From Pseudomonas pergaminensis (lineage in GTDB: Bacteria; Pseudomonadota; Gammaproteobacteria; Pseudomonadales; Pseudomonadaceae), in contig NZ_CP078013.2 in NCBI RefSeq assembly GCF_024112395.2, forward strand, positions 186,001-250,000: DNA of 64,000 nucleotides, read 5' to 3'. The notes under the pieces are model-generated. The model saw only the letters and a list, made by a program, of their open reading frames with translations, was not told where the DNA came from and made no database searches. The translations under genes were made by a program, and so were the position numbers. Positions 25,692 through 33,938 of this stretch are shown here, one piece after another. Positions within the stretch are counted from its first letter, which is position 1; each line of letters opens with the position of its first letter.

Positions 25692-25716
25692 ATTCTTAAA
25701 TAGTATTTTTAAGAAT
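25692..25716 (+). promoter_or_regulatory. inverted repeat upstream of oscA-sbp-cysTWA
   Basis: A perfect 9-bp inverted repeat ATTCTTAAA - 7 bp - TTTAAGAAT in a strongly AT-rich patch about 85 bp before oscA. The sulfate uptake operon is normally activated by CysB under sulfur limitation, and CysB sites are AT-rich with weak consensus. I propose this as the CysB or another LysR-type site; no direct evidence. Confidence 0.5.
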
Positions 25717-25800
25717 ATCCGCGCTTATCTACTATCGCCCTCACGCCGCAAGCAGTGCCGCCACTGCAAGGCACGCACTATTCATTTCAGGAGCGAGACC

Positions 25801-25983
25801 ATGAGCGCATCTCTACGTAGCGTCGACGGCCAGGACGAAGCAGCCATTTTGCGTGAGATCCAGAGCGCGTTGCGCGATCTGCGGTTTGGCGCGGTGGAAA
25901 TCACTGTGCATAACGCGCAAGTGGTACAGATTGAACGCAAAGAGAAATTCCGTCTGCAGAACCCGGGTAACAAACCGAGCTAA
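25801..25983 (+). CDS. oscA: small YezD/DUF2292-type protein OscA
   Basis: A 60-residue soluble protein, start at ATG 25801 with AGGAG about 10 bp upstream. The core [19 protein letters not shown] then [12 protein letters not shown] is the YezD/DUF2292 pattern. In Pseudomonas this gene, called oscA in the literature, sits directly upstream of sbp-cysTWA as here and is induced by sulfur starvation; it is needed to use organosulfur compounds and for chromate tolerance. The biochemical activity is unknown. It is 74 bp upstream of sbp and shares its promoter region. Confidence 0.88.
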   Translation: MSASLRSVDGQDEAAILREIQSALRDLRFGAVEITVHNAQVVQIERKEKFRLQNPGNKPS

Positions 25984-26057
25984 GCAAGAACGGCGATTCG
26001 CATGCTAGACCCGCAACTATAAGAAAAAGCCAACACCCCAGAATTTCAGGAGCTTCT

Positions 26058-27068
26058 ATGTCGTCGATTCGCCGTTATGCCCTGGCCGCCCTGGCCAGCG
26101 CCGTGTTTGCAGGTTCCGCGGTTGCCAAGGACTACGAGTTGCTCAACGTCTCGTACGACCCTACCCGTGAGCTGTACCAGGACTACAACGCTGAGTTCAC
26201 TAACTTCTGGAAACAGTCCCACCCAGGCGACAACGTCAAGATCCAGCAGTCCCACGGCGGTTCGGGCAAACAAGGCCGTGCCGTGATCGACGGCCTGCGC
26301 GCCGACGTGGTCACCCTGGCCCTGGCCGGTGATATCGACGAAATCGCCAAGCTGGGCAAGACCCTGCCGGAAAACTGGCAGACCCGCCTGCCGGACGCCA
26401 GCACCCCGTACACCTCGACCATCGTGTTCCTGGTGCGCAAGGGCAACCCTAAAGGCATCAAGGATTGGGGCGACCTGATCAAGAAAGACGTATCCGTGAT
26501 CACCCCGAACCCGAAAACCTCCGGCGGCGCCCGCTGGAACTTCCTTGCCGCCTGGGCCTACGGCCTGAAAACCGGTGGCAGCGAAGCCAAGGCCCAGGAA
26601 TACGTGAAAGAGCTGTTCAAGCACGTGCCTGTGCTGGACACCGGTGCTCGCGGTTCGACCATCACCTTCGTCAACAACGGTCAGGGTGACGTGTTGCTGG
26701 CGTGGGAAAACGAAGCGTTCCTGGCCCTGAAAGAAGACGGCGGCGCCGACAAGTTCGATATCGTCGTGCCTTCCCTGTCGATCCTCGCCGAGCCGCCAGT
26801 GGCCGTGGTCGACAAGAACGCCGAGAAAAAGGGCAACACCGAAATCGCCACCGAATACCTGAAACACCTGTACAGCCCGGCTGGCCAGGAGATTGCGGCG
26901 AAGAACTTCTACCGCCCACGCGATGCCAAAGTGGCCGCCAAATATGCCCAGCAGTTCCCGAAACTGGACCTGGTGACTATCGACAAAGACTTCGGCGGCT
27001 GGAAAACTGCCCAACCGAAGTTCTTTAACGACGGCGGCGTGTTCGATCAGATTTACACCGCGCAGTAA
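26058..27068 (+). CDS. sbp: periplasmic sulfate-binding protein
   Basis: A 336-residue protein with Sec signal [23 protein letters not shown] and mature start [17 protein letters not shown], the sulfate-binding protein signature. [39 protein letters not shown] and LLAWENEA are the loops that hold the oxyanion. It delivers sulfate or thiosulfate to CysT/CysW. An AGGAG box precedes the ATG. A REPIN separates it from cysT, a common way to keep the binding protein mRNA more stable than the rest of the operon. Confidence 0.93.
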   Translation: MSSIRRYALAALASAVFAGSAVAKDYELLNVSYDPTRELYQDYNAEFTNFWKQSHPGDNVKIQQSHGGSGKQGRAVIDGLRADVVTLALAGDIDEIAKLGKTLPENWQTRLPDASTPYTSTIVFLVRKGNPKGIKDWGDLIKKDVSVITPNPKTSGGARWNFLAAWAYGLKTGGSEAKAQEYVKELFKHVPVLDTGARGSTITFVNNGQGDVLLAWENEAFLALKEDGGADKFDIVVPSLSILAEPPVAVVDKNAEKKGNTEIATEYLKHLYSPAGQEIAAKNFYRPRDAKVAAKYAQQFPKLDLVTIDKDFGGWKTAQPKFFNDGGVFDQIYTAQ

Positions 27069-27100
27069 CCAACACAATCTGGTGGCGCACGCTATGCCCT

Positions 27101-27185
27101 GTGGGAGCTGGCTTGCCTGCGATAGCATCGCCGCGGTGTGACCGACATACCGCGACGCTTGCATCGCAGGCAAGCCAGCTCCCAC
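27101..27185. repeat. REPIN between sbp and cysT
   Basis: An 85-bp REP pair (GTGGGAGCTGGCTTGCCTGC and its mirror) inside the operon, where it probably stabilises the upstream sbp mRNA end. Confidence 0.88.
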
Positions 27186-27230
27186 AGGACGTGTGTGCCT
27201 CCAGTGGTTTCCCCTTAACCAAGGACTCTT

Positions 27231-28049
27231 ATGTCGCGTCGTATCTCCCCCGTCATACCCGGCTTCGGGCTGACGCTGGGCTACACCGTGGTGTACCTCA
27301 GCCTGATCGTACTCATCCCCCTTGCGGCGATGTTCGTACACGCCGCTCAACTCACCTGGGATCAGTTCTGGAACATCATCTCCGCACCGCGCGTGCTGGC
27401 GGCGTTGCAACTGAGCTTCAGCACCGCGCTGTACGCCGCGCTGATCAACGGCGTGATCGGTACGCTGCTGGCCTGGGTGCTGGTGCGCTACACCTTCCCC
27501 GGTCGCAAGATCATCGACGCGATGATCGACCTGCCGTTCGCCCTGCCCACCGCCGTTGCCGGTATCGCGTTGACCGCGCTGTATACGCCTAACGGCCTGG
27601 TCGGCCAGTTCGCCGCAGACCTGGGCTTCAAGATCGCCTACACCCCCTTGGGCATCACCCTGGCGCTGACCTTCGTCACGCTGCCGTTTGTAGTGCGCAC
27701 GGTACAGCCGGTGTTGGCCGATATCCCCCGGGAAGTCGAAGAAGCCGCCGCCTGCCTGGGTGCCAAGCCGTTGCAGGTGTTCCGCTACATCCTTGTGCCT
27801 GCGTTGCTGCCGGCCTGGCTGACCGGCTTCGCCCTGGCGTTTGCCCGTGGCGTCGGTGAGTACGGTTCCGTGATTTTCATTGCCGGCAACATGCCGATGA
27901 AAACCGAGATCCTGCCGCTGCTGATCATGGTCAAGCTCGACCAGTACGACTACCGCGGCGCCACGTCCATCGGCGTGCTGATGCTGGTGGTTTCCTTTGT
28001 CCTGCTGCTGCTGATCAACTTGTTGCAGCGGCGCATCGAACGTCCATAA
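27231..28049 (+). CDS. cysT: sulfate ABC transporter permease CysT
   Basis: A 272-residue membrane protein with about six helices and the inner-membrane ABC signature [21 protein letters not shown] (EAA loop) that contacts the ATPase, plus [11 protein letters not shown] before it. Together with CysW it forms the channel for sulfate and thiosulfate. CysT is normally also written CysU. The order sbp-cysT-cysW-cysA and close spacing (13 bp to cysW) make it one transcription unit. Confidence 0.93.
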   Translation: MSRRISPVIPGFGLTLGYTVVYLSLIVLIPLAAMFVHAAQLTWDQFWNIISAPRVLAALQLSFSTALYAALINGVIGTLLAWVLVRYTFPGRKIIDAMIDLPFALPTAVAGIALTALYTPNGLVGQFAADLGFKIAYTPLGITLALTFVTLPFVVRTVQPVLADIPREVEEAAACLGAKPLQVFRYILVPALLPAWLTGFALAFARGVGEYGSVIFIAGNMPMKTEILPLLIMVKLDQYDYRGATSIGVLMLVVSFVLLLLINLLQRRIERP

Positions 28050-28062
28050 GGAGGCGCGGAAC

Positions 28063-28935
28063 ATGTCCCAATCGTCTATTTCCGCCGCGTCCTCGGCCAA
28101 CGCCGCCCGGCGTGGCAGTGCTGCGTCCCGACGCATCCTGATCGGCCTGGGCTGGCTGGTGTTTGCGCTGTTCCTGCTGTTGCCGCTGTTTATCGTGGTG
28201 ACCCAAGGCCTGAAGAACGGCCTCGGCGCGTTCTTCACCGCGATCCTCGAACCCGATGCGCTATCGGCGTTGAAACTCACGGTGATCGCCGTGGTGATTT
28301 CGGTGCCGCTCAACCTGGTGTTCGGCGTCAGCGCCGCGTGGTGCGTGAGCAAGTACTCGTTCCGTGGCAAAAGCATCCTGGTGACGCTCATCGATTTGCC
28401 GTTCTCGGTGTCGCCGGTGATCGCCGGCCTGGTCTATGTGCTGATGTTCGGCGCCCAGGGCTTTTTTGGGCCGTGGCTGCAGGACCATGACATCCAGATC
28501 GTGTTCGCCTTGCCGGGCATCGTGCTGGCGACCATCTTCGTGACTGTACCTTTCGTGGCCCGCGAACTGATCCCGCTGATGCAGGAGCAGGGCACCCAGG
28601 AAGAAGAGGCTGCGCGCCTGCTGGGTGCCAATGGCTGGCAGATGTTCTGGCATGTGACCGTGCCAAATATCAAATGGGGCCTGATCTACGGCGTGGTGCT
28701 GTGTACCGCACGGGCCATGGGTGAGTTCGGCGCGGTGTCGGTGGTGTCCGGCCACATTCGCGGCGTGACCAACACCCTGCCGCTGCACGTCGAGATTCTC
28801 TACAACGAATACAACCACGTTGCCGCGTTTGCGGTGGCGAGTCTGCTGCTGATCCTGGCGCTCTTCATCCTGCTGCTCAAGCAGTGGAGCGAGAACCGTA
28901 TTAATCGCCTGCGCGCCGCTGCGGCTGAGGAATAA
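28063..28935 (+). CDS. cysW: sulfate ABC transporter permease CysW
   Basis: A 290-residue permease with a basic, Ala/Ser-rich N-terminus, six helices and the EAA loop [33 protein letters not shown] precedes the start by 8 bp. It pairs with CysT in the membrane and is followed after 3 bp by cysA. The sequence ends in [12 protein letters not shown], a short cytoplasmic tail. Confidence 0.93.
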   Translation: MSQSSISAASSANAARRGSAASRRILIGLGWLVFALFLLLPLFIVVTQGLKNGLGAFFTAILEPDALSALKLTVIAVVISVPLNLVFGVSAAWCVSKYSFRGKSILVTLIDLPFSVSPVIAGLVYVLMFGAQGFFGPWLQDHDIQIVFALPGIVLATIFVTVPFVARELIPLMQEQGTQEEEAARLLGANGWQMFWHVTVPNIKWGLIYGVVLCTARAMGEFGAVSVVSGHIRGVTNTLPLHVEILYNEYNHVAAFAVASLLLILALFILLLKQWSENRINRLRAAAAEE

Positions 28936-28938
28936 GTC

Positions 28939-29919
28939 ATGTCGATCGAAGTCCGTAATGTCAGCAAGAACTTCAACGCCTTCAAGGCCCTGAACAGCAT
29001 CAACCTGGACATCCAGAGTGGCGAGCTGGTGGCGTTGCTTGGCCCGTCCGGCTGCGGCAAGACCACCTTGCTGCGCATCATCGCCGGCCTGGAAACCCCG
29101 GATGACGGCAGCATCGTGTTCCACGGTGAAGACGTCTCCGGCCACGACGTGCGTGATCGCAACGTCGGCTTTGTGTTCCAGCACTATGCGTTGTTCCGCC
29201 ACATGACCGTGTTCGACAACGTCGCGTTCGGCCTGCGCATGAAGCCCAAGAACCAGCGCCCGAGCGAAAGCCAGATTGCGGTCAAGGTGCATGAGCTGTT
29301 GAACATGGTGCAGCTGGATTGGTTGTCGGATCGCTACCCGGAGCAGTTGTCCGGTGGTCAGCGCCAACGTATCGCCCTGGCCCGCGCCCTGGCGGTGGAG
29401 CCCAAAGTGCTGCTGCTGGATGAGCCCTTCGGCGCCCTCGACGCCAAGGTGCGTAAAGAGCTGCGTCGCTGGCTGGCGCGCTTGCACGAAGACATCAACC
29501 TGACGTCGGTGTTCGTGACCCACGACCAGGAAGAGGCCATGGAAGTCGCCGACCGTATCGTGGTGATGAACAAGGGTGTGATCGAGCAGATCGGCTCACC
29601 GGGTGACGTCTACGAAAATCCGGCCAGCGATTTCGTTTATCACTTCCTGGGTGATTCGAACCGCCTGCACCTGGGTGAAGACAAACACGTGCTGTTCCGC
29701 CCCCACGAAGTGTCGCTGTCACGGCACGAGCTGGAAGACCATCACGCGGCTGAAGTGCGTGATATTCGCCCACTCGGCGCGACTACCCGTGTGACGTTGA
29801 AAGTGGAAGGCCAGAGCGAGCTGATCGAAGCTGAAGTGGTGAAAGACCACGACAGCCTGACCGGCCTGGCGCGCGGCGAGACGCTGTTCTTCAAACCCAA
29901 GGTTTGGCAAAAAGCCTGA
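28939..29919 (+). CDS. cysA: sulfate ABC transporter ATPase CysA
   Basis: A 326-residue ATPase: Walker [11 protein letters not shown]-loop VFQHYALF, signature LSGGQRQR, Walker [14 protein letters not shown]-loop [15 protein letters not shown], then a C-terminal TOBE-like regulatory region (about 240-326) with [14 protein letters not shown]. It is slightly shorter than the roughly 365-residue E. coli protein, as usual in Pseudomonas. It powers the Sbp/CysTW importer for sulfate and thiosulfate. A REPIN ends the operon. Confidence 0.93.
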   Translation: MSIEVRNVSKNFNAFKALNSINLDIQSGELVALLGPSGCGKTTLLRIIAGLETPDDGSIVFHGEDVSGHDVRDRNVGFVFQHYALFRHMTVFDNVAFGLRMKPKNQRPSESQIAVKVHELLNMVQLDWLSDRYPEQLSGGQRQRIALARALAVEPKVLLLDEPFGALDAKVRKELRRWLARLHEDINLTSVFVTHDQEEAMEVADRIVVMNKGVIEQIGSPGDVYENPASDFVYHFLGDSNRLHLGEDKHVLFRPHEVSLSRHELEDHHAAEVRDIRPLGATTRVTLKVEGQSELIEAEVVKDHDSLTGLARGETLFFKPKVWQKA

Positions 29920-29942
29920 GCCTAAAACACCGCAAAACCCTT

Positions 29943-30032
29943 GTGGGAGCCGGGCTTGCCCGCGATGGCGGACTTTCAGTCGACAATGATGTTGGCTGGT
30001 CCACCGTCATCGCGGGCAAGCCCGGCTCCCAC
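29943..30032. repeat. REPIN after cysA
   Basis: A 90-bp inverted pair, GTGGGAGCCGGGCTTGCCCG and its mirror, between cysA and a convergent gene. Confidence 0.88.
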
Positions 30033-30051
30033 AGTGGATCTTCATTAATCT

Positions 30052-30576
30052 TCAGACCGTGGCGCGTTTTCCTCTAACGGCCACCGGGCCCGAACGCTCC
30101 TCGATCTGTTGCTTGAGGTCATGGCGCAGCCCCAGCAGAAACGCCAACTCCGCCACCACAAACAACGGCCCCACGATCAGCCCCGACACGTCATCCACAA
30201 ACGCCGGCTTCTTGCCTTCGTAATAGTGGCCGACAAACTGGATCACCCAACCCACCACAAACATCCCCACACCGCTGCTGAGCCACACCAACGTGCTCTG
30301 CGCCGCCAGCACATGCCCGGCCCACACCGACAGCCCCATCAGCACCGTCATAAGCACACCCAGTGCCAGTTCCAGGCGTAGGTAAAACCATGCTGAAAAC
30401 AGCGCGACAATCACGGCGGGTGAAAGCCAGAAGTTACCCACCGCCCATTCCGGGCGTGACAACAGCACGGCCACTGCCACCACAATCAGTGGAATGCCGA
30501 CGAAGTGGCTGGCGATATTGCGCGGGTCGCGGTGGTACGCGGCATATTGACTGAGGTGGTCGACGAGGCTTTTCAT
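30052..30576 (-). CDS. Mpo1/DUF962-family membrane protein
   Basis: I chose ATG 30576 (MKSLVDHLSQYAAYHRDPRN), preceded by GGAGGAAT. The 174-residue product has four membrane helices and the family motifs YHRDPRNIASHFVGIPLI and IQFVGHYYEGKKPA, whose histidines hold iron in the yeast 2-hydroxy fatty acid dioxygenase Mpo1. It may carry out alpha-oxidation of 2-hydroxy fatty acids; bacterial members are little studied. It is divergent from a Crp/Fnr-type regulator gene, which may control it. Confidence 0.85.
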   Translation of the reverse strand: MKSLVDHLSQYAAYHRDPRNIASHFVGIPLIVVAVAVLLSRPEWAVGNFWLSPAVIVALFSAWFYLRLELALGVLMTVLMGLSVWAGHVLAAQSTLVWLSSGVGMFVVGWVIQFVGHYYEGKKPAFVDDVSGLIVGPLFVVAELAFLLGLRHDLKQQIEERSGPVAVRGKRATV

Positions 30577-30659
30577 TGTTATTCCTCCTGTAGGATGTTT
30601 GATCATCTCCCGTCAGCCGGCGACTGACTGTCAACTGGGCGACAATCTCTGGAGTTCTC

Positions 30660-31349
30660 ATGATTGCGGCAACCTGGCATGCCCGATTGGCCACCGGCCA
30701 GTGGTTCAGCCACCTGCCTGTACCGCTACAGGATAGTTTGCTGGCGGCGGCTCGGCTGCGTCAGCTGACGGCGGGGCAGTACCTGTTCCGGCGCGGTGAT
30801 CCGCCCTGTGGGGTGTATGCGGTATTGGAGGGGGCGGTGCGGGTCAGCGCGGTCAATGCGCAGGGCAAGGAAGCTATTCTGAGCCTGGTTGAAACGCCTT
30901 ACTGGTTCGGCGAGATCTGCCTGTTCGACGGTTTGCCGCGTACCCACGACGCCTTGTCGGTTGGGCCGTGCACGCTGTTGCAGGTACCGCAATCGGCGAT
31001 GCTCGAGATTCTTGACCAAAGCCCGGCGTATTGGCGCGACATGGCGTTGTTGATGAGCCAGAAGTTGCGCCTGTCGCTGATCAATATCGAACAGATGAGC
31101 CTGATGCCGGCGTCGACACGTATCGCTCACCGGCTGCTGATGATTGCCGGCGGGTACGGCGAGATAGAGCATTCCCGTCGCGTCCTGCAACTGCCCCAGG
31201 AAGATCTGGCCGCGATGCTGAGCCTGTCGCGCCAGACCACCAACAGTTTGCTCAAGGCGTTAGAGCAGCAGGAGATCATCAAGCTGAGTTACGGCGCGAT
31301 TGAAGTGCTCGACCTGCCGCGCTTGCGGCAGGCCGCGGGGGCTGGCTAG
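30660..31349 (+). CDS. Crp/Fnr-family transcription regulator
   Basis: A 229-residue protein with an N-terminal cyclic-nucleotide-binding-like beta barrel (about 18-125: LTAGQYLFRRGDPPCGVYAVLEG, then PYWFGEICLFDG) and a C-terminal winged HTH (LPQEDLAAMLSLSRQTTNSLLKALEQQ). It has no cysteine cluster for an Fe-S centre as in Fnr. The cAMP contacts of Crp are only partly present, so the ligand is unknown. It is divergent from the Mpo1-like gene, and its 3' end overlaps by 4 bp that of the convergent hydroxyisourate hydrolase gene. Confidence 0.85.
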   Translation: MIAATWHARLATGQWFSHLPVPLQDSLLAAARLRQLTAGQYLFRRGDPPCGVYAVLEGAVRVSAVNAQGKEAILSLVETPYWFGEICLFDGLPRTHDALSVGPCTLLQVPQSAMLEILDQSPAYWRDMALLMSQKLRLSLINIEQMSLMPASTRIAHRLLMIAGGYGEIEHSRRVLQLPQEDLAAMLSLSRQTTNSLLKALEQQEIIKLSYGAIEVLDLPRLRQAAGAG

Positions 31350-31756
31350 GAACCGCGATACGTCGAAAAGCCGTAAGGGCTCAGCAGCAGCGGGATGTGG
31401 TAGTGCTGGTCGGCCTGCTTGACCTCGAATATTACCGGGACTTCCGGGAAAAACGTCTCGCGATTGGCTTTCTTGTAGTAGTCACCGGTTTTGAACACCA
31501 CGCGATACTCGCCCGGCTTCATGGCTTGGTTGGCCGGGAACAGTTCGGCGATGCGCCCCTGCTGGTTGGTGACACCTTCGGACAGCGACTGCCAGTGATC
31601 GCCTACGTGTTGCTCCAGGGTGACGTTGACTCCGGCAGACGGCAGACCGTTCTCCAGGTTCAGCACATGCACGCTCAGCGGGTTGCCGGCCGCCAGGGCC
31701 AGGCTGCTCAGGCCGCTCAGGCTGAGGGCGGCGAGGGTCATAGTCAGGGTTTTCAT
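31346..31756 (-). CDS. exported 5-hydroxyisourate hydrolase (transthyretin-related)
   Basis: A 136-residue protein with signal peptide MKTLTMTLAALSLSGLSSLALA and a complete transthyretin-like domain: HVLNLENGLPSAGVNVTLE at the front, a central EYRVVFKTGDYY and the C-terminal signature HYHIPLLLSPYGFSTYRGS. It hydrolyses 5-hydroxyisourate, the product of urate oxidation. The family is usually cytoplasmic; here it is periplasmic, as in some enterobacteria. No uricase or allantoin genes lie nearby. The next gene downstream of the promoter side is a GlcG/HbpS-like exported protein, 10 bp away on the same strand. Confidence 0.88.
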   Translation of the reverse strand: MKTLTMTLAALSLSGLSSLALAAGNPLSVHVLNLENGLPSAGVNVTLEQHVGDHWQSLSEGVTNQQGRIAELFPANQAMKPGEYRVVFKTGDYYKKANRETFFPEVPVIFEVKQADQHYHIPLLLSPYGFSTYRGS

Positions 31757-31766
31757 CGAAGTTTCC

Positions 31767-32240
31767 TCAAGGGGTGATTGTCAGGCCAAGTTGATTGGCC
31801 GCCTTTACCGCGCACGCGTCGTCCTGCTCGGCACCGCCGGCACCGGCAATGCCAAGCGCGCCTACCAGTTCAGTGTCGGCGAACAGCGGCACGCCGCCCC
31901 CGAGCAACAGCAATTCGGACAAGCTGTTAAGGTTGGCGGCCTCTGGGTTGTTGCGCGCACGCTCGGCAAACAACCGAGTGGGGGTTTTAGTCGACAACGC
32001 CGTGTACGCTTTGCGTTGGCTGGCGATGCTGTTGTGTGGACCTACGCCGTCGGCCCGCAGGCTCAGCAACGGATTGCCGCCCCGGTCGAGTACGGTAAGT
32101 GCTGCCGTGCACTGTGCCAGGCTGGCGTCTGCCAGTTGGCGTGCGGTGTGCAAATCCAGGTCGGCGTGGCGCGGCAGCGGTGGTGCTGCCAGGACGCTGG
32201 CGCTGATGGCGAAGCTCAAGAACAAGGCATTGCGGTACAT
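31767..32240 (-). CDS. exported GlcG/HbpS-family heme-binding-like protein
   Basis: A 157-residue protein with signal MYRNALFLSFAISASVLA and the GlcG/HbpS (DUF336) motifs: LTVLDRGGNPLLSLRADG, SIASQRKAYTAL, LGGGVPL and LVGALGIAGAGGAEQDDACA. Members bind heme or degradation products and often accompany oxidoreductases. It is the first gene of a two-gene unit with the exported hydroxyisourate hydrolase, suggesting a common periplasmic function of purine or oxidant handling; that is inference. The 98 bp upstream, shared with the receiver gene, hold the promoters. Confidence 0.82.
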   Translation of the reverse strand: MYRNALFLSFAISASVLAAPPLPRHADLDLHTARQLADASLAQCTAALTVLDRGGNPLLSLRADGVGPHNSIASQRKAYTALSTKTPTRLFAERARNNPEAANLNSLSELLLLGGGVPLFADTELVGALGIAGAGGAEQDDACAVKAANQLGLTITP

Positions 32241-32338
32241 GGGAACGGCTCCAGAAAGCAGGCCGCTACCTTAGCCAGCGGTCTCGGTCAAAAGCCGAAC
32301 AATTCGATTACAGGTTTGTAATAAACCAAGAGGTAGGC

Positions 32339-32704
32339 ATGCAGGTGTTGTTAGTGGAAGACCAGCCGAAATTGGCGCAAGTCATGGCTCAGGGCTTGAG
32401 TGAGGCCGGCTTCGCAGTGGAAGTCGCAGCCAATGGCATGGCCGCTCAGCGGTTTGTGGAAAGCACTGACTATGACTTGGTGATCCTGGATGTCATGTTG
32501 CCGGGTTTGAATGCCTGGAAGTTGCAGCAGGCGATTCGCAAGAAGGGCGAGACGCCGGTGTTGTTCTTGACGACCCCGGAAGGGATCGAGGACCGTCTGC
32601 GCGGGTTGGAACTGCATGAGGATGATTACTTGCTCAAGCCGTTTGAAGCCAAGGCCTTGGTGGCGCGGGTGAAGAAGTTGTTGCGGCGTGACCGTGGGCG
32701 CTGA
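32339..32704 (+). CDS. stand-alone receiver domain (OmpR-type, no output domain)
   Basis: A 121-residue receiver starting MQVLLVEDQPKLAQVM, with phospho-acceptor Asp in DLVILDVMLPG, Thr in LFLTT and Lys in DYLLKPF. It ends after ALVARVKKLLRRDRGR, exactly where OmpR/CopR-type regulators begin their DNA-binding domain, and REP sequence follows. A loss of the winged-helix half is therefore likely, although single-domain receivers can be functional. The usual GxDGW...R pattern reads GLNAWKL here: the Asp before Gly is Asn. No kinase gene is adjacent. Confidence 0.75.
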   Translation: MQVLLVEDQPKLAQVMAQGLSEAGFAVEVAANGMAAQRFVESTDYDLVILDVMLPGLNAWKLQQAIRKKGETPVLFLTTPEGIEDRLRGLELHEDDYLLKPFEAKALVARVKKLLRRDRGR

Positions 32705-32736
32705 TTGATCCGGCATCTTCAATACCTGGACCACCG

Positions 32737-32817
32737 CCATCGCAGGCAAGCCAGCTCCCACATTTGGAATGCATTCCCCCGTGGGAGCCGGGCTTGCCCG
32801 CGATGGGGCCATCATGA
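32737..32817. repeat. two divergent REP sequences
   Basis: A REP reading GCCATCGCAGGCAAGCCAGC to CTCCCAC (32737-32762) and another GTGGGAGCCGGGCTTGCCCG (32791-32817), with their GTGGGAGC ends facing each other. This is the inverse of the usual REPIN order, so these are probably halves of two different elements. Confidence 0.75.
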
Positions 32818-32832
32818 ACACCGCAAATCCAC

Positions 32833-33837
32833 CTACCGCAACCCATCCCTGAACTGCCCCGGCGTCATCCCCGTCCAGCGCTTGAACGCCCGGTTGAAGC
32901 TGCTGGTGTCGGCAAACCCGAGCAAATGACTGATCTCGGCCAATGAGCATTGCGGATCGCGCAAGTGCAGCAAGGCCAGATTCTCGCGGCACTCATTGAG
33001 CAACGCATCAAACCGGCAGCCTTCATCCGCCAGATGGCGTTGCAGGCTGCGCAGGCTCAGGTGCAGCGCGTGGGCGACGCGCTCGGCACTTGGCTCGCCG
33101 TCCGGCAACTGCGCTTCGATCACCCGGCGAACCTTGCGCTCCCAGGTCAGCGGTTGCAGTTGAGCGAGGGTGCGCTTGAGCACGGTTTCGTTGTGCTCGG
33201 CCAACTCGGGGTTGGCGTCGTCCAGGTGGCTGTCGAAATCCTGTGCGGCGAACTCCAGGCGGTCTTCCTCAGCGCCGAAAAACACCGGCGCGCGAAATAC
33301 GGTGTGCCATGGCTTGGGATCGGCCGGTTCCGGCCTTCGCAGGTACACCGCCAGCGGCGCGTATTCGCGCCCCAGGCGATTGCGACAAGTGCGCACATAG
33401 ATCGCCGCAAACGCATCGATGGCCTCGAACGCTGGCGCTGGGTTTCCCGGTAGTTGCAGCAAGCGGAACCGATAGCGTTCGCCGTCGCCGCTCAGCTCTA
33501 GGCTCAAGGCATCGCTGACCACCTGGTGATACCGCACGATGCGCTCGAACACTTCCCGCAAGCTGCCACTGGCCACCAGCGCATACCCCAACGCATGAAA
33601 CGTGGTGGGGCTGACGAACCGCGACACCCGCAGCCCAATCGCTGGATCGCCGCTGGCCTGCACCGCCAGTTCCCACAAGCGCGTGGTGGCCGACAGCGGG
33701 TATCGCGCATTCGGGTCGTCCATCTGCTGTGGGTCGAGCCCGGCTTGCACGCACAGCGCGGCGCTGTCGAGGCCCAGGGCGTCGAGTTGCTTGCGCAGGG
33801 CGCGGGTCCAGCTGGCAAGGGAAGTGGGTTCGGTCAT
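32833..33837 (-). CDS. AraC-family transcription regulator
   Basis: A 334-residue protein with an N-terminal arabinose-binding-like domain (Arabinose_bd type, about 20-205: ALGYALVASGSLREVFERIVRYHQVVSD) and a C-terminal double HTH (about 235-334: SAERVAHALHLSLRSLQRHLADEGCRF, then LAEISHLLGFADTSSFNRAFKRWTGMTPGQFR). This is the OruR/ArgR-like subgroup. It is transcribed divergently from a fatty acid desaturase gene with about 100 bp between them, so that gene is the likely target; DesT-like or PsrA-like lipid sensing is possible but unproven. Confidence 0.88.
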   Translation of the reverse strand: MTEPTSLASWTRALRKQLDALGLDSAALCVQAGLDPQQMDDPNARYPLSATTRLWELAVQASGDPAIGLRVSRFVSPTTFHALGYALVASGSLREVFERIVRYHQVVSDALSLELSGDGERYRFRLLQLPGNPAPAFEAIDAFAAIYVRTCRNRLGREYAPLAVYLRRPEPADPKPWHTVFRAPVFFGAEEDRLEFAAQDFDSHLDDANPELAEHNETVLKRTLAQLQPLTWERKVRRVIEAQLPDGEPSAERVAHALHLSLRSLQRHLADEGCRFDALLNECRENLALLHLRDPQCSLAEISHLLGFADTSSFNRAFKRWTGMTPGQFRDGLR

Positions 33838-33938
33838 GGCGATTGGCGCTTGCGGTCAACAGGTTGGCGTCCGGGGCTAGCATCCTGGGGCATTGCTTGG
33901 GGCAGGATGTGAGCATCAATAAACAAGAGGATGGAAGC

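Noticed and set aside
26046-28391. A 781-codon minus-strand frame across sbp-cysT
   Set aside because: It is antisense to two clear sulfate-uptake genes and runs through a REPIN, with low-complexity His/Gln composition.
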